DNA of 6,084 nt from an uncultured cyanobacterium (GCA_938029995.1 CALHGI010000728.1:1-6084), one strand, 5' to 3'; counted from the first letter of the stretch, positions 1 to 5,327 are shown. Program-made: numbers and translations. Notes: a model not told the origin generated them from the letters alone.

Positions 1-40
1 AGGTGATCGGGGACTGAGGACCTATGGACGACTGGATCGG

Positions 41-688
41 TCAAATATGTTGCACCTTATCCTCTAGGGGAAAACGCACCTTGGGGAGATGGGCATATTT
101 GTCTTCCTCGGAGCGATATCCGGCAGCACATACGACGACAGCATGGTATCCCATGGCAGGTAGTCCAAGAATTTCGTCATACTGGTCGGGAACAAAGCCT
201 TCGATGGGACAGGTGTCGATGCCCAGCAGGGCGGCGCTCACCATAAGCTGACCGAGGGCAATGTAGGTCTGGCGAGTGGACCAGCCATCCACGTCCGGCA
301 CGCCCTTCATAAATCCTTTGATCACATTGCTAAAGCCCTGGAGGGACTCAATGTCTGCGCCACGAACTTCTGCAGTACGGGCCATGGAGCGATCCACATC
401 GGCATCGTTTAATCCGGTTTTGATGGCAAGCACCACTAGATGGGAGGCATCGACCACCTGGGCCTGTTTCCAGGACGCTTCGACCAGTTTGGCACGCACG
501 GCGGCGTCATCCACCACAAAGAATTTCCAAGGTTCTAGGCCAAATGAGGAGGGTGCTAGGACCAAGCTTTGTTCTAGGGCAGACCAGGTATCGGCGGGGA
601 TTTTTTTGCTGGCATCAAACATTTTGGTGGCGTAACGCCAGTTAAGTGCGTCTAGGACAGAGGCACTGGAAAAATTGGGAGCTGTCAT
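41..688 (-). CDS. NfsB-like NAD(P)H-dependent nitroreductase family flavoprotein
   Basis: Predicted cytoplasmic FMN oxidoreductase that uses NAD(P)H to reduce nitro compounds, quinones or similar acceptors; the physiological substrate is unknown. At 215 residues it matches E. coli NfsB (about 217). Visible family marks are the N-terminal FMN-phosphate motif RYATK (R18, K22) followed by FDASKK, the PSSFGLEPW segment at 46-54, DASHLVVLAIKT in the middle, PIEGF at 161-165 and the C-terminal LPKVRFP (K203, R205). The open frame continues upstream to an ATG at 790. I chose the ATG at 688 because homology begins there, the extra 34 residues are Cys-rich and unlike the family, and a promoter-like extended -10 lies inside the longer frame. 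No Shine-Dalgarno is evident. The gene is divergent from the IF-3 gene and stands alone on its strand here. Family assignment is firm; substrate is not. Confidence 0.93.
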   Translation of the reverse strand: MTAPNFSSASVLDALNWRYATKMFDASKKIPADTWSALEQSLVLAPSSFGLEPWKFFVVDDAAVRAKLVEASWKQAQVVDASHLVVLAIKTGLNDADVDRSMARTAEVRGADIESLQGFSNVIKGFMKGVPDVDGWSTRQTYIALGQLMVSAALLGIDTCPIEGFVPDQYDEILGLPAMGYHAVVVCAAGYRSEEDKYAHLPKVRFPLEDKVQHI

Positions 689-712
689 GAAAAACACCGA
701 CACAACATGGCT

Positions 713-739
713 GTTATAGCAGGTATGGAGTGTATTCAA
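713..739 (-). promoter_or_regulatory. Candidate promoter of the nitroreductase gene
   Basis: On the minus strand an extended -10 element TGC-TATAAC (721 down to 713) is preceded by a -35-like TTGAAT (739 down to 734) with a short 15-base spacer. Transcription would start near 706, giving a leader of roughly 18 bases before the ATG at 688. The TGN extension could compensate for the short spacer. Pattern match only. Confidence 0.4.
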
Positions 740-925
740 CACGCAACTGGGATACCAACAGCTCAGAATTGAGACTGGTTGAGATCGCACCCTGCCCCAC
801 TGACTTGCCGTACATGTAAACCTTGATTTAGCAGCTTATACCGGGCATAACTTGTCAGTTCTTAACATAACAATGCACATAACGGCCCGATTGCAGACTT
901 TTTTCGAAAGAACGATGCCGAAACA

Positions 926-955
926 TTGAAACTGAATTATGATGATAGGCATAAT
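926..955 (+). promoter_or_regulatory. Candidate promoter of the IF-3 gene (near-leaderless)
   Basis: TTGAAA (926-931) and CATAAT (950-955) are separated by 18 bases. If used, the transcript would start around 962, within a few bases of the ATG at 964, giving a leaderless or nearly leaderless mRNA; no Shine-Dalgarno precedes that ATG. A competing -10, TATGAT at 938-943, would give a leader of about 15 bases but lacks a good -35. Pattern match only. Confidence 0.35.
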
Positions 956-963
956 TTGTAAGT

Positions 964-1473
964 ATGGAGACCCGTCTTATCACTAAGAAACAGAAGCCTC
1001 TTGTCAACCGCAATATTAAGGCCCCCCAGGTTCTATTCATCGACCAAACTGGTGAGAACCATGGCGTCATCGATACGGCCGATGCTATCAAGCTGGCGAA
1101 AGAAAGCAATCTTGATTTGGTAGTGGTTTCTCAGCCGCGAGAAGGCGCTCCAGTTGCTAAGGCCATGGATCATGGAAAACTGCAATACCAGCAGAGCAAG
1201 CGGCAAAAGCAGACGTCTCGTCCGTCGGTTAAAGAGGTTAAGTTTCGGCCGAATATTGGTGAGTCGGACTATGAACTGCGGGTGAAACGTGCAACTGAGT
1301 GGCTCAGCAAGGGCGATTCGGTTAAGTTTCTTGTCCGTTTAAGGGGACGGGAACACCAGCATCGCGATCGCGCGACGGATCTGCTGCAAAGAGTCATTAC
1401 TGACTTGGAAAGCGCTGGTAAGGTGCAGTCTTTTGATCGACGGGCATTGACCGTTTTTCTTTCACCTTCTTAA
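964..1473 (+). CDS. infC: Translation initiation factor IF-3 family protein, divergent
   Basis: IF-3 binds the 30S subunit, discriminates start codons and initiator tRNA, and prevents premature 50S joining. The 169-residue protein has the two-domain layout: N-domain at about 12-76 (VNRNIKAPQV, TGENHGV, LDLVVVS), a basic linker at about 77-88, and C-domain at 89-169 (VKEVKFRPNIGESDY, RLRGRE at 125-130, DLLQRV, FLSPS). The C-domain agrees well with the family, but the normally near-invariant PPVCRIMDYGK segment reads APVAKAMDHGK (62-72), and the usual EGRxMxMxLxPK ending is shortened to RRALTVFLSPS. An in-frame TAA at 952-954 means the ATG at 964 is the first possible ATG; the rare AUU start typical of E. 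coli infC is not used. No rpmI-rplT follows. It could be the only IF-3 or, more likely given the divergence, a paralog; the symbol denotes the family. Confidence 0.88.
   Translation: METRLITKKQKPLVNRNIKAPQVLFIDQTGENHGVIDTADAIKLAKESNLDLVVVSQPREGAPVAKAMDHGKLQYQQSKRQKQTSRPSVKEVKFRPNIGESDYELRVKRATEWLSKGDSVKFLVRLRGREHQHRDRATDLLQRVITDLESAGKVQSFDRRALTVFLSPS
1364..1371. repeat. HIP1 octamer GCGATCGC
   Basis: Highly iterated palindrome typical of many cyanobacterial genomes, here inside the IF-3 coding region. It supports the taxonomic reading of the window. Confidence 0.85.
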
Positions 1474-1515
1474 GAGCGTTTGACACGTTAAGTGTTTAAA
1501 AACTGAATAACTCTC

Positions 1516-1559
1516 TAAGGGGCAGGGTTGAACAGGATGATGTTTAACCCTGCCCCTTA
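1516..1559 (+). terminator. Strong hairpin downstream of infC, probable terminator or repeat element
   Basis: TAAGGGGCAGGGTTGAACA (1516-1534) pairs with 1541-1559 over 19 bp, with a single G-U wobble and a six-base loop GGATGA. It begins 43 bases after the infC stop and is the most stable hairpin in the window. A proper T-tract is missing on either side (TGTTTG follows on the plus strand), so it is not a textbook intrinsic terminator. It could instead block 3' exonucleases or be a miniature dispersed repeat. Confidence 0.55.
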
Positions 1560-1666
1560 TGTTTGCCGGTGCTGATTTTGGGGATAAACCGATCTGGCCA
1601 TGATGAAATAAACCGGTATCTATTAGATGAAATCATCCCGAGGATCAGCAACGCCTACTTTTTAAT

Positions 1667-1697
1667 AAAAAAAAGCCTCTACCATAGCGGCAGAGGC
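1667..1697 (-). terminator. Intrinsic terminator, minus strand
   Basis: Read on the minus strand, GCCTCT (1697-1692) pairs with AGAGGC (1680-1675). Two further C-G pairs lie beyond one mismatch, over a small loop, and eight T residues follow directly (1674-1667). This is the classical Rho-independent layout. It would end transcripts coming leftwards from the LysR gene, whose stop codon is about 330 bases upstream, or from a small transcript starting inside the gap. Confidence 0.75.
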
Positions 1698-1866
1698 GAT
1701 GATAGGTGATGTGTGAGGAACGATGCTTAAAGCTCCTTGGGAATCAGTGATCGACTTCATTAATTACTAGAATGCCGAGATTATCTGAACACTCTCTGAT
1801 CGATAACTGAACGTTGCTTAAGGGGTTTCTGAGATTGGCTGAGGACCCGTAGCGCAGGGGCACCAG

Positions 1867-1892
1867 AACCCCAAGGGATTGCCCCTGGGGTT
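1867..1892 (+). terminator. GC-rich hairpin, possible plus-strand terminator
   Basis: AACCCCAAGGG (1867-1877) pairs with CCCCTGGGGTT (1882-1892) with one A-C mismatch and a four-base loop ATTG, followed on the plus strand by GTTTAATTCT, a weak T-rich tail. The minus-strand side has no T-tract. A competing pairing, AGGGGCA (1856-1862) with TGCCCCT (1880-1886), uses the same right-hand bases, so the two folds exclude each other. Confidence 0.4.
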
Positions 1893-1912
1893 GTTTAATT
1901 CTCTTGCCCGTT

Positions 1913-2020
1913 TCAAGACATTGTCAGGTAGAAGTGGACGACTCCAAAAGCACCGGAGACCGCTACGCCCAAATTAACCTGCCTATAGGTCTTTGGCAGC
2001 ATAATGAATAAACAGGTCAT
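1913..2020 (-). CDS. Possible small single-span membrane peptide (29 or 35 residues), unrecognised
   Basis: A short frame begins at ATG 2020 (35 codons) or ATG 2002 (29 codons) and ends with TGA at 1913-1915. It lies in the same reading frame as the LysR gene, nine bases after that gene's TAA, so it could share its transcript. The shorter product starts MLPKTYRQVN, has an uncharged stretch of about 18 residues (LGVAVSGAFGVVHFYLTM) that could span a membrane, and ends in S. Size and layout resemble small photosynthetic subunits. The spacing of Y-R and of F, V and Y in the hydrophobic part recalls PsaX of photosystem I, but only a handful of residues agree, so I do not name it. No clear Shine-Dalgarno precedes either start. 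It may be a chance frame. Confidence 0.25.
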   Translation of the reverse strand: MTCLFIMLPKTYRQVNLGVAVSGAFGVVHFYLTMS

Positions 2021-2029
2021 ACTGCAGGA

Positions 2030-2935
2030 TTACACATCTGGGCAATGGAGAGTTTCCACTAAATGGCCAATCCAGACCTGGGTTTTTCTGGGGAGAAAAG
2101 CTTGTGACGGATAAAGCAACCAGACAGCACTATTAAAGTCAGTGGCCGTCACGGTGTAGTTACGAAAGAGTCGAACAAGTTGACCTGTGGCAATATCCTG
2201 TTCGACTAGCCAGTCAGGCAGCAACGTGAGGCCCATATTTGCAATGGCACATTCCCTAATCGCCGCCGAATTCGTCATCAAATACTGTCCCTGAATCAGT
2301 ATTTCTGTGACCTCACCAGCCCCATCCTTAAACAACCAGCTCAGGCTGTGATCCCGACGGGGAAACAACAAACAGCTATGATCAACAATCTCCTCAGGCC
2401 TCTCAGGCACCCCATGCTCCGCCACATAGCCCGGCCCCGCACAGATAAAAAACTCCATGGAGCGAAGCTTTTGTAACCGATAGGCACTGTCCCTCAACGC
2501 CCCCACCCGAATCGCCACATCAATCCGTTCCGCAATGAGATCCAAATAGGCATCCACCAACAGCAGCTCCACCCGCAGCTCCGGATAGCGCCGAGCAAAC
2601 TCCGGCAACAGAGGCATCAGCCGTTTCTCTGCAAACACCGCAGGAGCCGTCACCCGCAATGTGCCCCGAGGGGCCTGACTCACCGCCAACGCCTGCTGCT
2701 GAGCCGCCGCCAACTCAGCCACCGCCGGAAACACCCGATCAAAATAAAGCTGCCCCGCCTCCGTGGGCTGTAGTTTGCGCGTACTGCGCTGAAATAGACG
2801 CAGGTCTAAATCGCGCTCTAGCTTGGCAATGGCCCGCGACACCGATGACGGATCAACATTGCGGCGGCGGGCCACCGCTGCAAAGCTATGCTGCTGCATC
2901 ACATCAATAAATAACTCCAACGTGGCTACATCCAT
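2030..2935 (-). CDS. LysR-family transcriptional regulator
   Basis: DNA-binding regulator of 301 residues, the normal full LysR length. The N-terminal winged helix-turn-helix (about 1-60) reads LELFIDVMQQHSFAAVARR, then PSSVSRAIAKLERDL and LFQRSTRKLQPTEAG, all standard for the family. From about 88 on is the substrate-binding-like effector domain, with RGTLRVTAPAVFAEKRLMP, ELRVELLLVDAYLDL and IDVAIRVG, ending in a LLYPSQAFLPRKTQVWIGHL segment typical of the CrgA/DmlR-like branch. The start ATG at 2935 gives the expected N-terminus directly before the HTH. It diverges from the beta-hydroxyacid dehydrogenase gene with a 94-base gap, so that gene is its likely target, and autoregulation is common in such pairs. 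The effector cannot be inferred. Confidence 0.95.
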   Translation of the reverse strand: MDVATLELFIDVMQQHSFAAVARRRNVDPSSVSRAIAKLERDLDLRLFQRSTRKLQPTEAGQLYFDRVFPAVAELAAAQQQALAVSQAPRGTLRVTAPAVFAEKRLMPLLPEFARRYPELRVELLLVDAYLDLIAERIDVAIRVGALRDSAYRLQKLRSMEFFICAGPGYVAEHGVPERPEEIVDHSCLLFPRRDHSLSWLFKDGAGEVTEILIQGQYLMTNSAAIRECAIANMGLTLLPDWLVEQDIATGQLVRLFRNYTVTATDFNSAVWLLYPSQAFLPRKTQVWIGHLVETLHCPDV

Positions 2936-2991
2936 TCGTGCGCAAAATGCATGGGTCTATTGAAATTTAAAGTCTTTATTGTAGTTTTTAT

Positions 2992-3004
2992 CATGGATAC
3001 CATG
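2992..3004. promoter_or_regulatory. Palindrome in the LysR/dehydrogenase divergent promoter, candidate operator
   Basis: CATGG-ATA-CCATG is a perfect inverted repeat with 5-bp arms. It ends 25 bases before the dehydrogenase ATG and 57 bases from the LysR ATG. A single CATGG half-site recurs at 2950-2954. LysR proteins usually bind imperfect dyads with a T-N11-A core in such gaps. No convincing -35/-10 pair was found for the plus-strand gene, which fits an activator-dependent promoter. The LysR side has a TACAAT -10-like hexamer on the minus strand at about 2982-2977. Confidence 0.35.
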
Positions 3005-3029
3005 CCTGTAATGTAACTGAGTTAAGGCG

Positions 3030-3893
3030 ATGACTAACATTGCATTTTTAGGCATGGGTGCCATGGGAACCCGCATGGCGACGCATCTATTAGCGGCCAA
3101 ACATTCTCTCCATGTGTGGAACCGTACCCCCGAACGTTGTCAACCGTTAGTGGAGCAGGGGGCAACAGCCTATGCCTCCCCGAAGGAAGCAGCTCAGGCT
3201 GCTGAGGTGGTGATTGCCATGGTGGCGGATGATGAGGCGTCCCGGCAGGTGTGGTTAGGTGAAATAACTGGGGCAATTTATGGCCTAAAGAATGGAGCAG
3301 TTGCCGTTGAATACAGCACCCTCACCCCTAGTTGGAGCCAGGAATTAGCCGACAAAATGGCGGCCCTTAACTACCCGTTTTTAGCGGCCCCCGTCGTTGG
3401 CTCCCGCCCCCAGGCCGTAGCGGGTCAGCTGATCCAACTGGTGGGGGGTGATGCCGCCACCTTGGCCACCGTTCACCCCATACTCGAAAGCCACTCTGGC
3501 GTGATTCACCATGTGGGGGATGCCACGGCCAGCATGGCCCTAAAGCTAGCCATCAACACTCTCTTTGGGATTCAAGTGGCCGCCCTTGGCGAAATCCTTG
3601 GCATGTTACAGAAAGCTGGCATGTCAGGTGAAACCGCTATTGACTGGCTTAACCAAATGCCCACCACCAGCCCTGCTCTGAAGGGAATTGGCACATTAAT
3701 GGCAGCCCAGAACTATGCGCCACTATTTCCCATTGACCTGGTGGAAAAAGACTTTCGCTATGGCCAGGCGTTTGCCCAGGCAATGGGGGCCAATGTTCCA
3801 GCCGCCGAGGCGGTGCGAAGAATCTATCAACAGGCCCAGCAATCAGGCTACGGCGCAGATAATATTGCCGGAATCGCTCAGCTATATTGTTAA
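3030..3893 (+). CDS. NAD(P)-dependent beta-hydroxyacid dehydrogenase (3-hydroxyisobutyrate dehydrogenase/GLYR family)
   Basis: Predicted cytoplasmic oxidoreductase interconverting a beta-hydroxyacid and its semialdehyde, such as 3-hydroxyisobutyrate, tartronate, glyoxylate or succinic semialdehyde; the substrate cannot be fixed. Length is 287 residues, normal for the family. The Rossmann fold begins with GMGAMG (8-13), and the NRTPERC segment with R32 after the second strand suggests NADP preference. STLTP (96-100) and APVVGSRPQAVAGQL (120-134) form the substrate region, where the family's usual DAPVSGS reads AAPVVGS. The presumed catalytic lysine is K172 in LKLAIN, with N176 nearby, and the late EKD (239-241) is the family's KD motif. 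The ATG is preceded by AAGG with short spacing, a weak ribosome site. It is divergent from the LysR gene, its probable regulator. Confidence 0.92.
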   Translation: MTNIAFLGMGAMGTRMATHLLAAKHSLHVWNRTPERCQPLVEQGATAYASPKEAAQAAEVVIAMVADDEASRQVWLGEITGAIYGLKNGAVAVEYSTLTPSWSQELADKMAALNYPFLAAPVVGSRPQAVAGQLIQLVGGDAATLATVHPILESHSGVIHHVGDATASMALKLAINTLFGIQVAALGEILGMLQKAGMSGETAIDWLNQMPTTSPALKGIGTLMAAQNYAPLFPIDLVEKDFRYGQAFAQAMGANVPAAEAVRRIYQQAQQSGYGADNIAGIAQLYC

Positions 3894-3940
3894 CGCCATT
3901 GTCCAAACCTCCGTAAAAGCGGGCCTTGTAAGCAGGTCTG

Positions 3941-3964
3941 TAGGAGCTGGCCTCGTGCCAGCCC
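3941..3964. repeat. REP-like short hairpin (TAGGAGCTGGC...GCCAGCC)
   Basis: GCTGGC (3946-3951) and GCCAGC (3957-3962) pair over a five-base loop CTCGT, preceded by the head TGTAGGAG. The layout, a GTAGG-type head followed by a GC-rich hairpin, is that of REP elements mobilised by RAYT transposases. GTAGGGGC-headed hairpins of this kind are common between genes in cyanobacteria. Only one copy is visible here, so repetition is not shown. It lies between the dehydrogenase stop and yidD and might also slow read-through. Confidence 0.5.
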
Positions 3965-4020
3965 TGCCCCCCATCGCCACCGGCAAGTCCTCCACCATAC
4001 ATTCAATTCCTTTGCCCACC

Positions 4021-4029
4021 TGGCATAAT
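4021..4029 (+). promoter_or_regulatory. Candidate extended -10 of yidD
   Basis: TGGCATAAT fits an extended -10 (TGN plus CATAAT) with start expected near 4036, about 32 bases before the yidD ATG. The upstream -35-like TTCAAT (4002-4007, 16-base spacer) is poor. Confidence 0.3.
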
Positions 4030-4036
4030 CAAGGTG

Positions 4037-4067
4037 TTCTCCAGACCACACCGTTCTCCACACCGTT
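4037..4067 (+). repeat. Short direct repeat in the yidD leader
   Basis: CCACACCGTT occurs twice, at 4046-4055 and 4058-4067, the second copy ending at the yidD ATG. Each is preceded by a TTCTCCA-like segment, so the leader looks like a small tandem duplication. There is no Shine-Dalgarno in it. Function unknown. Confidence 0.6.
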
Positions 4068-4382
4068 ATGAAATTGGTGTTCAAAGCCCTCATTCGTGGT
4101 TATCAACTCCTGATTTCACCGCTACTACCCGCCACCTGCCGCTACAGTCCTAGCTGCTCCAACTACGCATTGGTGGCCGTAGAGCGCTTTGGACCATTAC
4201 GAGGCAGCTGGATGGCGGCAAAGCGTATATTTCGCTGTAATCCTTGGCATGAAGGGGGCTATGATCCAGTGCCGCCGATTCCCATGGTGGGTGAAACGGA
4301 TCTCAGCGAGCTCATGGTATCCAATGAAGCCGCTGATCGGCTCGCTAATGAGGCGCAAGGGACGTCAACGCCCCAGGACTAG
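4068..4382 (+). CDS. yidD: Membrane protein insertion efficiency factor YidD
   Basis: Small inner-membrane-associated protein that aids YidC/Sec-dependent insertion of membrane proteins. Its 104 residues are slightly above the usual 70-90 because of a variable acidic tail. The whole core is present: amphipathic N-terminal segment [16 protein letters not shown], then the signature [11 protein letters not shown] (24-34), the [16 protein letters not shown] helix and [15 protein letters not shown] (56-70). Conserved cysteines are C24, C30 and C57. In many bacteria yidD sits between rnpA and yidC; here it is separate, between a dehydrogenase and a cupin gene, so it probably has its own promoter. 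The tail after about residue 75 ([20 protein letters not shown]) is not conserved in the family. Identification is secure. Confidence 0.96.
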   Translation: MKLVFKALIRGYQLLISPLLPATCRYSPSCSNYALVAVERFGPLRGSWMAAKRIFRCNPWHEGGYDPVPPIPMVGETDLSELMVSNEAADRLANEAQGTSTPQD

Positions 4383-4405
4383 TCTCTGCCAAATCAGTTT
4401 TAGAC

Positions 4406-4422
4406 TTAATTAGAATAATTAA
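4406..4422. promoter_or_regulatory. Perfect AT-rich inverted repeat upstream of the cupin-tadA pair
   Basis: TTAATTA (4406-4412) and TAATTAA (4416-4422) are exact inverted copies around GAA, 33 bases before the cupin ATG, in a locally very AT-rich patch. The spacing and symmetry suit an operator overlapping a promoter. No T-tract terminator layout is present, and an all-AT stem would be weak as RNA. Short AT palindromes also arise by chance. Confidence 0.3.
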
Positions 4423-4455
4423 AATAGTTTTAACGTCACTGACCAACGCCTAGCC

Positions 4456-4788
4456 ATGAAACGAGTCAGCCTCAGCGAGCTATCAGACCAAGGGGTTTCC
4501 CATAATACGGCCATTCGCAAAAAGGTCATGGTGCAGCCGGGGGATATTCCCCATCTGACTAACTTTTCCCAGGCTACATTTGCCCCTGGGCAAGTTGCAA
4601 AAGCCCATGCCCACTCGGATATGTATGAGGTTTTCTTTGTATCGGCGGGCAACGGGACCATGGCCGTCAACGGTGCGGACCAAGACCTTTCGCAGGGGGT
4701 ATGCATCCTGGTGGAACCGGGTGATGTCCATGAGGTGACCAATACAGGTGATGAGCCCCTGGTGCTGACTTATTTTGGGATCGTCTAA
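4456..4788 (+). CDS. Single-domain cupin protein
   Basis: Small metal-binding beta-barrel protein of 110 residues; its biochemical role is unknown. Cupin motif 1, G(X)5HXH(X)4E(X)6G, is exact at 45-65 (GQVAKAHAHSDMYEVFFVSAG in outline, with H51, H53 and E58). Motif 2 spans 81-96, GVCILVEPGDVHEVTN, with H92 as the fourth metal ligand and E87 where the first proline of the consensus usually is. A complete 3-His/1-Glu set suggests a bound divalent metal, so either an enzyme such as an isomerase or dioxygenase, or a small-molecule sensor. There is no DNA-binding domain. Its TAA directly abuts the tadA ATG, which points to co-transcription and translational coupling. No Shine-Dalgarno is obvious before the ATG. 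Confidence 0.9.
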   Translation: MKRVSLSELSDQGVSHNTAIRKKVMVQPGDIPHLTNFSQATFAPGQVAKAHAHSDMYEVFFVSAGNGTMAVNGADQDLSQGVCILVEPGDVHEVTNTGDEPLVLTYFGIV

Positions 4789-5286
4789 ATGCCCTATGAC
4801 GTGCCGCCCCCCACCTTGGATAATCCCATTTATCTCGACCATCGTCGTTGGATGCTACGGGCGCTGGAACTAGCCGAAGCCGCAGGCAATGCAGGGGAAG
4901 TGCCCGTCGGTGCCATCATCGTCGGGCCGAATAATGAGGCAATTGCCGAAGCGGCCAACGGCCGTGAGCGGGATCATGACCCGACGGCCCATGCAGAGAT
5001 TTTGGCATTGCGGCGGGCGGGGCAGCATTTGCAAAACTGGCACCTCAACGACTGTCGTCTATACGTTACGCTAGAACCTTGTGCCATGTGTGCAGGTGCA
5101 ATTGTAAACGCTAGACTGGGTTTACTAGTGTATGGCGCAGATGACCTAAAAGCTGGAGCAGTACGCTCTGTTTTGAATGTGCCAGATGGTCCAGCGTCTA
5201 ACCATCGGTTATCGGTACAGGGGGGAATTCTCGCATCTTCTTGCCGGCAACAGTTACAAAACTGGTTTCGGCAAAGACGGCGGTGA
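4789..5286 (+). CDS. tadA: tRNA-specific adenosine deaminase TadA
   Basis: Zinc hydrolase that deaminates A34 to inosine in the anticodon of tRNA-Arg(ACG), enabling decoding of CGN codons; normally essential. The 165 residues show the full cytidine-deaminase fold: GEVPVGAIIV (36-45), the active-site THAE-type motif TAHAEI with zinc ligand H68 and proton-shuttle E70, and LEPCAMCAGAI with zinc ligands C98 and C101. NARLGLLVYGADDLKAGAV follows, as in TadA rather than guanine or riboflavin deaminases. The first 17 residues (MPYDVPPPTLDN...) are a Pro-rich extension. An internal ATG at residue 22 would cut into the first helix, so the start abutting the cupin stop is preferred. Translation is probably coupled to the cupin. 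Confidence 0.96.
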   Translation: MPYDVPPPTLDNPIYLDHRRWMLRALELAEAAGNAGEVPVGAIIVGPNNEAIAEAANGRERDHDPTAHAEILALRRAGQHLQNWHLNDCRLYVTLEPCAMCAGAIVNARLGLLVYGADDLKAGAVRSVLNVPDGPASNHRLSVQGGILASSCRQQLQNWFRQRRR

Positions 5287-5310
5287 AACTGTCCCCTACT
5301 ATGCCGTCGC

Positions 5311-5327
5311 AACCCTAAACAAGGGTT
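5311..5327. other. Small hairpin after tadA
   Basis: AACCCT (5311-5316) and AGGGTT (5322-5327) form a 6-bp stem over AAACA, 24 bases after the tadA stop. No T-tract follows, so termination is doubtful. The rest of the 143-base gap to the next gene shows no gene. Confidence 0.3.

Larger units (their letters stand above)
1474..2029. other. Gene-poor 556-bp region with several RNA-structure candidates
   Basis: No gene of normal size is present. From left to right it holds a 19-bp-stem hairpin (1516-1559), a long imperfect inverted repeat with outer arms TGCTGAT (1570-1576) and ATCAGCA (1644-1650) and inner arms GGGAT (1581-1585) and ATCCC (1635-1639), a minus-strand intrinsic terminator (1667-1697), a GC-rich hairpin with a competing fold (1856-1892), and a short possible coding frame on the minus strand (1913-2020). 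I see no tRNA, no recognisable riboswitch and no insertion-sequence ends. The stretch from 1698 to 1850 shows nothing I can name; on the minus strand it would be 3' untranslated sequence of the LysR transcript if that transcript ends at the terminator. Confidence 0.6.

Noticed and set aside
689..790. Upstream extension of the nitroreductase frame to an ATG at 790
   Set aside because: The added 34 residues are unlike the family and overlap a promoter-like extended -10; the ATG at 688 matches NfsB-type N-termini.
855..1109. Minus-strand open frame across the infC start
   Set aside because: Antisense to the conserved IF-3 coding sequence and its promoter, with no recognisable motif.
1662..1760. 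32-codon minus-strand frame starting MKSITDSQ and ending in the terminator T-run
   Set aside because: It reads through the terminator stem and its T-tract, and the product is not hydrophobic like PsaM, which its first residues faintly recall; most likely chance.
1838..1900. tRNA-like string GGACCCGTAGCGCAGGGGC
   Set aside because: No acceptor stem, anticodon arm or T-loop can be completed around it; it belongs to the competing hairpins.
2659..2910. Plus-strand Pro-rich open frame inside the LysR gene
   Set aside because: Opposite-strand shadow of the GC-rich LysR N-terminal coding sequence; the Pro-rich composition is a by-product of Ala/Arg/Gly codons.
3649..4093. Several overlapping open frames on both strands around the dehydrogenase 3' end and yidD leader
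   Set aside because: They overlap conserved coding sequence or the REP-like hairpin and carry no family motif.
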